Source: Modicisalibacter xianhensis (GTDB lineage Bacteria; Pseudomonadota; Gammaproteobacteria; Pseudomonadales; Halomonadaceae). Taken from it: 64,000 nucleotides of DNA. Below, piece after piece: positions 61,111 through 64,000 of the stretch. The stretch is taken from the NCBI RefSeq assembly GCF_900113605.1, contig NZ_FOPY01000010.1, forward strand, positions 1-64,000. Reading direction: 5' to 3'. The notes beneath the pieces were generated by a model. The model saw only the letters and a program-made list of their open reading frames with translations. It made no database searches and was not told the DNA's origin. A program made the position numbers and the translations under genes. Every line of letters begins with the position of its first letter. The first letter of the stretch is position 1.

Positions 61111-61533
61111 TCAGTGATAATGCTTGCTGCAGTTGACGATTTCCCGGGCGAGGTTGTCATCGTCGCAACGATCGGCGATATCGCCGACGGTCACTACGCC
61201 GGCCAGGTCCTTGTCATTGGGGTTGTTGAGTACGATCAAGCGCTGGACATGCTGTTCTTGCATATTCTTCAGCACATTGACCACGTCTTCGTCTTCATAA
61301 GTGTACAGGACATCCTTGGTCGCAATACTGCTGGCCTTGTCATCGGGGCTTTTGCCTTCGGCTACCGCACGTACTGCGATGTCGCGATCGGTAATCGTGC
61401 AAGCGATCTTGTCACCCTGGACCAGAGGCTCGAAGCCGCTGGAATCCCGGCTCATGCGTTCGGCCACTTCGCGAATGGTGGCATCGACGGACAGGTAATC
61501 GGGCCGCTTGGTCATTACATCTTTGACTTGCAT
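61111..61533 (-). CDS. CBS-domain pair protein
   Basis: About 140 residues consisting of two CBS domains (MQVKDVMTKRPDYLSVDATI; VLYTYEDEDVVNVLKNMQEQ). Such pairs bind adenosyl ligands such as AMP or ATP and usually report energy state to a partner. The ATG at 61533 has a near-perfect binding site, AAGGGAGGT. There is no enzyme domain. Its partner is unknown. Confidence 0.9.
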   Translation of the reverse strand: MQVKDVMTKRPDYLSVDATIREVAERMSRDSSGFEPLVQGDKIACTITDRDIAVRAVAEGKSPDDKASSIATKDVLYTYEDEDVVNVLKNMQEQHVQRLIVLNNPNDKDLAGVVTVGDIADRCDDDNLAREIVNCSKHYH

Positions 61534-61844
61534 GACGATACCTCCCTTGTCTCGTTTCCATGAGATCGGCCAGCGCATGGATCATGCTGGCTACACGTCA
61601 GGAATAGAAAGCAGCCCGCGAATTATCAATGACGACTTCAAAGAGATTCTTTTCACTTGGGTTTCAGTGTGTGAGCCGCCGAGGTCCGTCCGGTTAGGGT
61701 GGCCAAGGCCTGAAACTTGAGCGACATCAACAGAGTCTGTCCCTTGTCCATCGAATGATGGCGAGATGGAACGCAGGCAACGATGATAGGGCGTGAGTCT
61801 GATCGTTCCCCTTCGTCGTGCCGCCCCCGGGGCAGGAGATCGCC
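61534..61844. other. Divergent intergenic region before the acyl-CoA synthetase gene
   Basis: A 311-base gap between the divergent CBS gene and the PatZ-like gene. The promoters of both should be here. No hairpin or gene is apparent. Confidence 0.5.
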
Positions 61845-64000
61845 TTGTCCATTCGCAACCTCGATGTGTTGTTCAATCCGTCTTCCATCGCTCTGATTGG
61901 TGCCAGCAACCGCCCGGGATCCGTCGGTGCCGTACTGGCTCGCAACCTGTTCGAGGGCGGCTTTGCCGGGCCGATCATGACCGTCAATCCGCACGAGCGG
62001 GCGATCCGCTCGACGCTGAACTATCGCTCCGTCGCCGAGCTGCCGGAGGTTCCCGACCTGGCGGTGATTAGTACACCGCCGGCGACTGTGCCTGAGTTGA
62101 TCAAGGAGCTCGGAGAGCGCGGCTGCCGTGCCGCCGTGGTGATCACGGCCGGGTTCGGCGAAGGCGACCGGGAGGAGGGCAAGCGGCTCAAGCAGGCCAT
62201 GCTGGAGGCGGCCAGGCCTTACCTGATGCGTATCGTGGGACCGAACTGCCTGGGTATCATGGCGCCACATGCCGGGGTGAATGCCAGCTTCGGGCATGTC
62301 GCGCCACGCCAAGGGCACGTGGCTTTCGTCACCCAGTCGGGGGCAGTGGCGACCTCGATCCTGGACTGGGCCGATAGCCGGGGGATCGGTTTCTCGCACG
62401 TGGTATCGCTGGGGGGCATGAGTGATGTCGATTTCGGTGACATGCTCGATTACCTGGCGCTCGATCCCAAGACCCATGCCATCCTGCTTTATGTCGAAGC
62501 CGTCAGCCAGGCTCGCAAGTTCCTCTCTGCTGCCCGAATGGCGTCACGCAACAAGCCGGTCATCGTGGTCAAGGCAGGGCGCAGCGACGCCGGGGCCAAG
62601 GCGGCCCTGTCGCATACCGGGGCCCTGGCCGGTTCGGATGCCGTCTATGATGCCGCTTTCCGGCGTGCCGGCATGCTGCGGGTCAAGACGCTCGACGAGC
62701 TGTTCCAGGCGGTGGGCACGCTGGCCACTGGGATAAGGGTCAAGGGCGACCGATTGGCGATCCTGACCAATGGCGGGGGTATCGGGGTCTTGGCCGTCGA
62801 CGAACTGGCCGAGGGCCATGGCCAGTTGGCCGCGCTGTCGGAAACGAGCGTTGCGCGTCTCAACGAGGTGCTGCCCGCCGCCTGGTCTCGGGGAAATCCG
62901 GTCGATATCCTCGGCGATGCGCCGGGCAAGCGCTATACCGATGCCCTCGAGATACTGCTGGATGAACCGGCTGCCGATGCGCTGCTGGTCATCAATTGTC
63001 CGACAGCCGTCGCGGATAGCCTGGATGCAGCGCGGTCGGTCACCCAAGCCATTGGCTCACGCCGCGTTCCCGTATTGAACTGCTGGCTGGGCGAAGCGGC
63101 CGGAGAGCAGGCAAGACATCTGTTCGCCACACACGGACTGCCATCGTATGAAACGCCGGAGCAGGCCGTGCGGGCTTTCGCACACCTCTGGCAGTATCGG
63201 CACAACCAGCAATTGCTGATGCAGACACCGCCCGCGCTCGCCGGGCTGGAATTCGATCAGGCGCGTGCCGAGGCCATCATCGATGCCGTGCTGGCGGATG
63301 AGCGCAGCTTGCTCACCGAGCCCGAGGCGACAGCGCTGCTGGCAGCATATGGCATTCCTACGGCACCGGCCAGGACGGCGCGCGACCCAGCCGATGCGGC
63401 GGCCGCAGCCAAGGAACTGGGTGGGTCGGTCGTGCTCAAGATCGTGTCGCGCGATATTTCCCACAAGTCGGATGTCGGTGGGGTGGCATTGAATCTGACA
63501 ACGCCCGAGGCGGTACACGATGCGGCCGAAGCCATGCTCGAGCGAGTGCGTAAGGTTGCTCCCGAGGCGCGCATCGACGGGTTCAATGTTCAGAAGATGA
63601 TTCGTCGTCCCGAGGCCCACGAGTTGATTGTCGGCGTGGCCGAGGATCGTGTCTTCGGTCCGATGATCCTCTTCGGACAAGGTGGCACGGCAGTCGAGGT
63701 AGTCGGCGACCGGATGATGGGGCTACCGCCGCTCAACCCGCTGCTGGCGCGCGAAATGATCGACGGGACACGAGTTGCTCGTCTGTTGCACGGCTATCGC
63801 AACCGTCAGGCGGTCGACCTCGAGGCGTTGACACTGACGCTGGTGCGCGTATCGCAACTCGTCACGACACTGGATCGTGTCGTGGAACTCGATATCAATC
63901 CGCTGCTGGCGGATGCCTCGGGAGTCATTGCCCTGGATGCGCGGGTCGTGGTTCGCCGGGACCGCAAGCCACTGGCGATCCGGCCTTATCCACAATCGCT
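61845..64000 (+). CDS. ADP-forming acyl-CoA synthetase/protein acetyltransferase (PatZ-like), partial at right end
   Basis: The first 718 residues of a protein of the NDP-forming acyl-CoA synthetase family; the window ends before the stop. A TTG at 61845 preceded by GGAG is taken as start (LSIRNLDVLFNPSSIALIGA). Visible: the CoA-binding domain (about 5-135, ALIGASNRPGSVGAVLARNL), the succinyl-CoA ligase-like part with VTQSGAVATSILDWADSRG and KAGRSDAGAKAALSHTGALA, and an ATP-grasp domain from about 480 (VLKIVSRDISHKSDVGGV). In PatZ a GNAT acetyltransferase domain follows, but it would be off the window. The role could be lysine acetylation or acyl-CoA formation. Confidence 0.88.
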   Translation, partial: MSIRNLDVLFNPSSIALIGASNRPGSVGAVLARNLFEGGFAGPIMTVNPHERAIRSTLNYRSVAELPEVPDLAVISTPPATVPELIKELGERGCRAAVVITAGFGEGDREEGKRLKQAMLEAARPYLMRIVGPNCLGIMAPHAGVNASFGHVAPRQGHVAFVTQSGAVATSILDWADSRGIGFSHVVSLGGMSDVDFGDMLDYLALDPKTHAILLYVEAVSQARKFLSAARMASRNKPVIVVKAGRSDAGAKAALSHTGALAGSDAVYDAAFRRAGMLRVKTLDELFQAVGTLATGIRVKGDRLAILTNGGGIGVLAVDELAEGHGQLAALSETSVARLNEVLPAAWSRGNPVDILGDAPGKRYTDALEILLDEPAADALLVINCPTAVADSLDAARSVTQAIGSRRVPVLNCWLGEAAGEQARHLFATHGLPSYETPEQAVRAFAHLWQYRHNQQLLMQTPPALAGLEFDQARAEAIIDAVLADERSLLTEPEATALLAAYGIPTAPARTARDPADAAAAAKELGGSVVLKIVSRDISHKSDVGGVALNLTTPEAVHDAAEAMLERVRKVAPEARIDGFNVQKMIRRPEAHELIVGVAEDRVFGPMILFGQGGTAVEVVGDRMMGLPPLNPLLAREMIDGTRVARLLHGYRNRQAVDLEALTLTLVRVSQLVTTLDRVVELDINPLLADASGVIALDARVVVRRDRKPLAIRPYPQS

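Overview
The window looks like chromosome of a moderately halophilic gammaproteobacterium of the Halomonadaceae (Halomonas-like). The reasons are high GC and codon use, a TRAP transporter beside 5-oxoprolinase genes, a desferrioxamine-type siderophore locus, an NhaA antiporter and a cyclic beta-glucan synthase. The taxonomy is inferred from gene content, not from a marker gene.

Region 1 (1-12.1 kb) is metabolic. It holds a TSUP permease, a flavin reductase-like protein, a GMC oxidoreductase translationally coupled to a tiny Tat-signal protein, and an AEC carrier. Next come a gamma-glutamylcyclotransferase-like gene, a tripartite TRAP transporter (dctPQM) with a LysR regulator and a VOC protein, and, divergently, pxpABC (5-oxoprolinase). 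Together these suggest a locus for taking up or salvaging 5-oxoproline and converting it to glutamate.

Region 2 (12.1-38.8 kb) is dominated by iron. A PvdE-type ABC exporter and a TonB-dependent receptor lie on the plus strand. From 38.7 kb down to 16.2 kb everything is on the minus strand: a YceI-like protein and an EntD-type phosphopantetheinyl transferase, an IutA-like receptor, a PchR-like AraC regulator, and a FoxA/FhuA-like receptor. Then follow dfoJ-dfoA-MFS-dfoC (NIS siderophore synthesis, with an acyltransferase-synthetase fusion), an ECF sigma factor with no anti-sigma, fhuCDB, a 1055-residue CBM2/beta-helix/RTX protein and a PRC-barrel protein. Seven Fur-box-like sites precede the iron transcription units.

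Region 3 (38.84-53.51 kb) is a putative genomic island. A complete tRNA-Ile2 (CAU) gene stands at its left edge. A 47-base copy of that tRNA's 3' part, from the anticodon loop to CCA, with one mismatch, stands at its right edge. Cargo: a zinc metallopeptidase, NhaA, a 2868-residue cyclic beta-1,2-glucan synthase, a Crp/Fnr regulator and a decayed histone-deacetylase-family pseudogene. No integrase is visible, so the element looks immobile.

Region 4 (53.5-64 kb) has a cyclophilin-like protein, the 3' remnant of a short-chain dehydrogenase, a CMD-domain lipoprotein, and two related cupins (one periplasmic, one cytoplasmic) around a LysR regulator. It continues with an N-acetylmuramoyl-L-alanine amidase, a membrane diguanylate cyclase, a CBS-domain protein and a PatZ-like ADP-forming acyl-CoA synthetase that runs off the right end.
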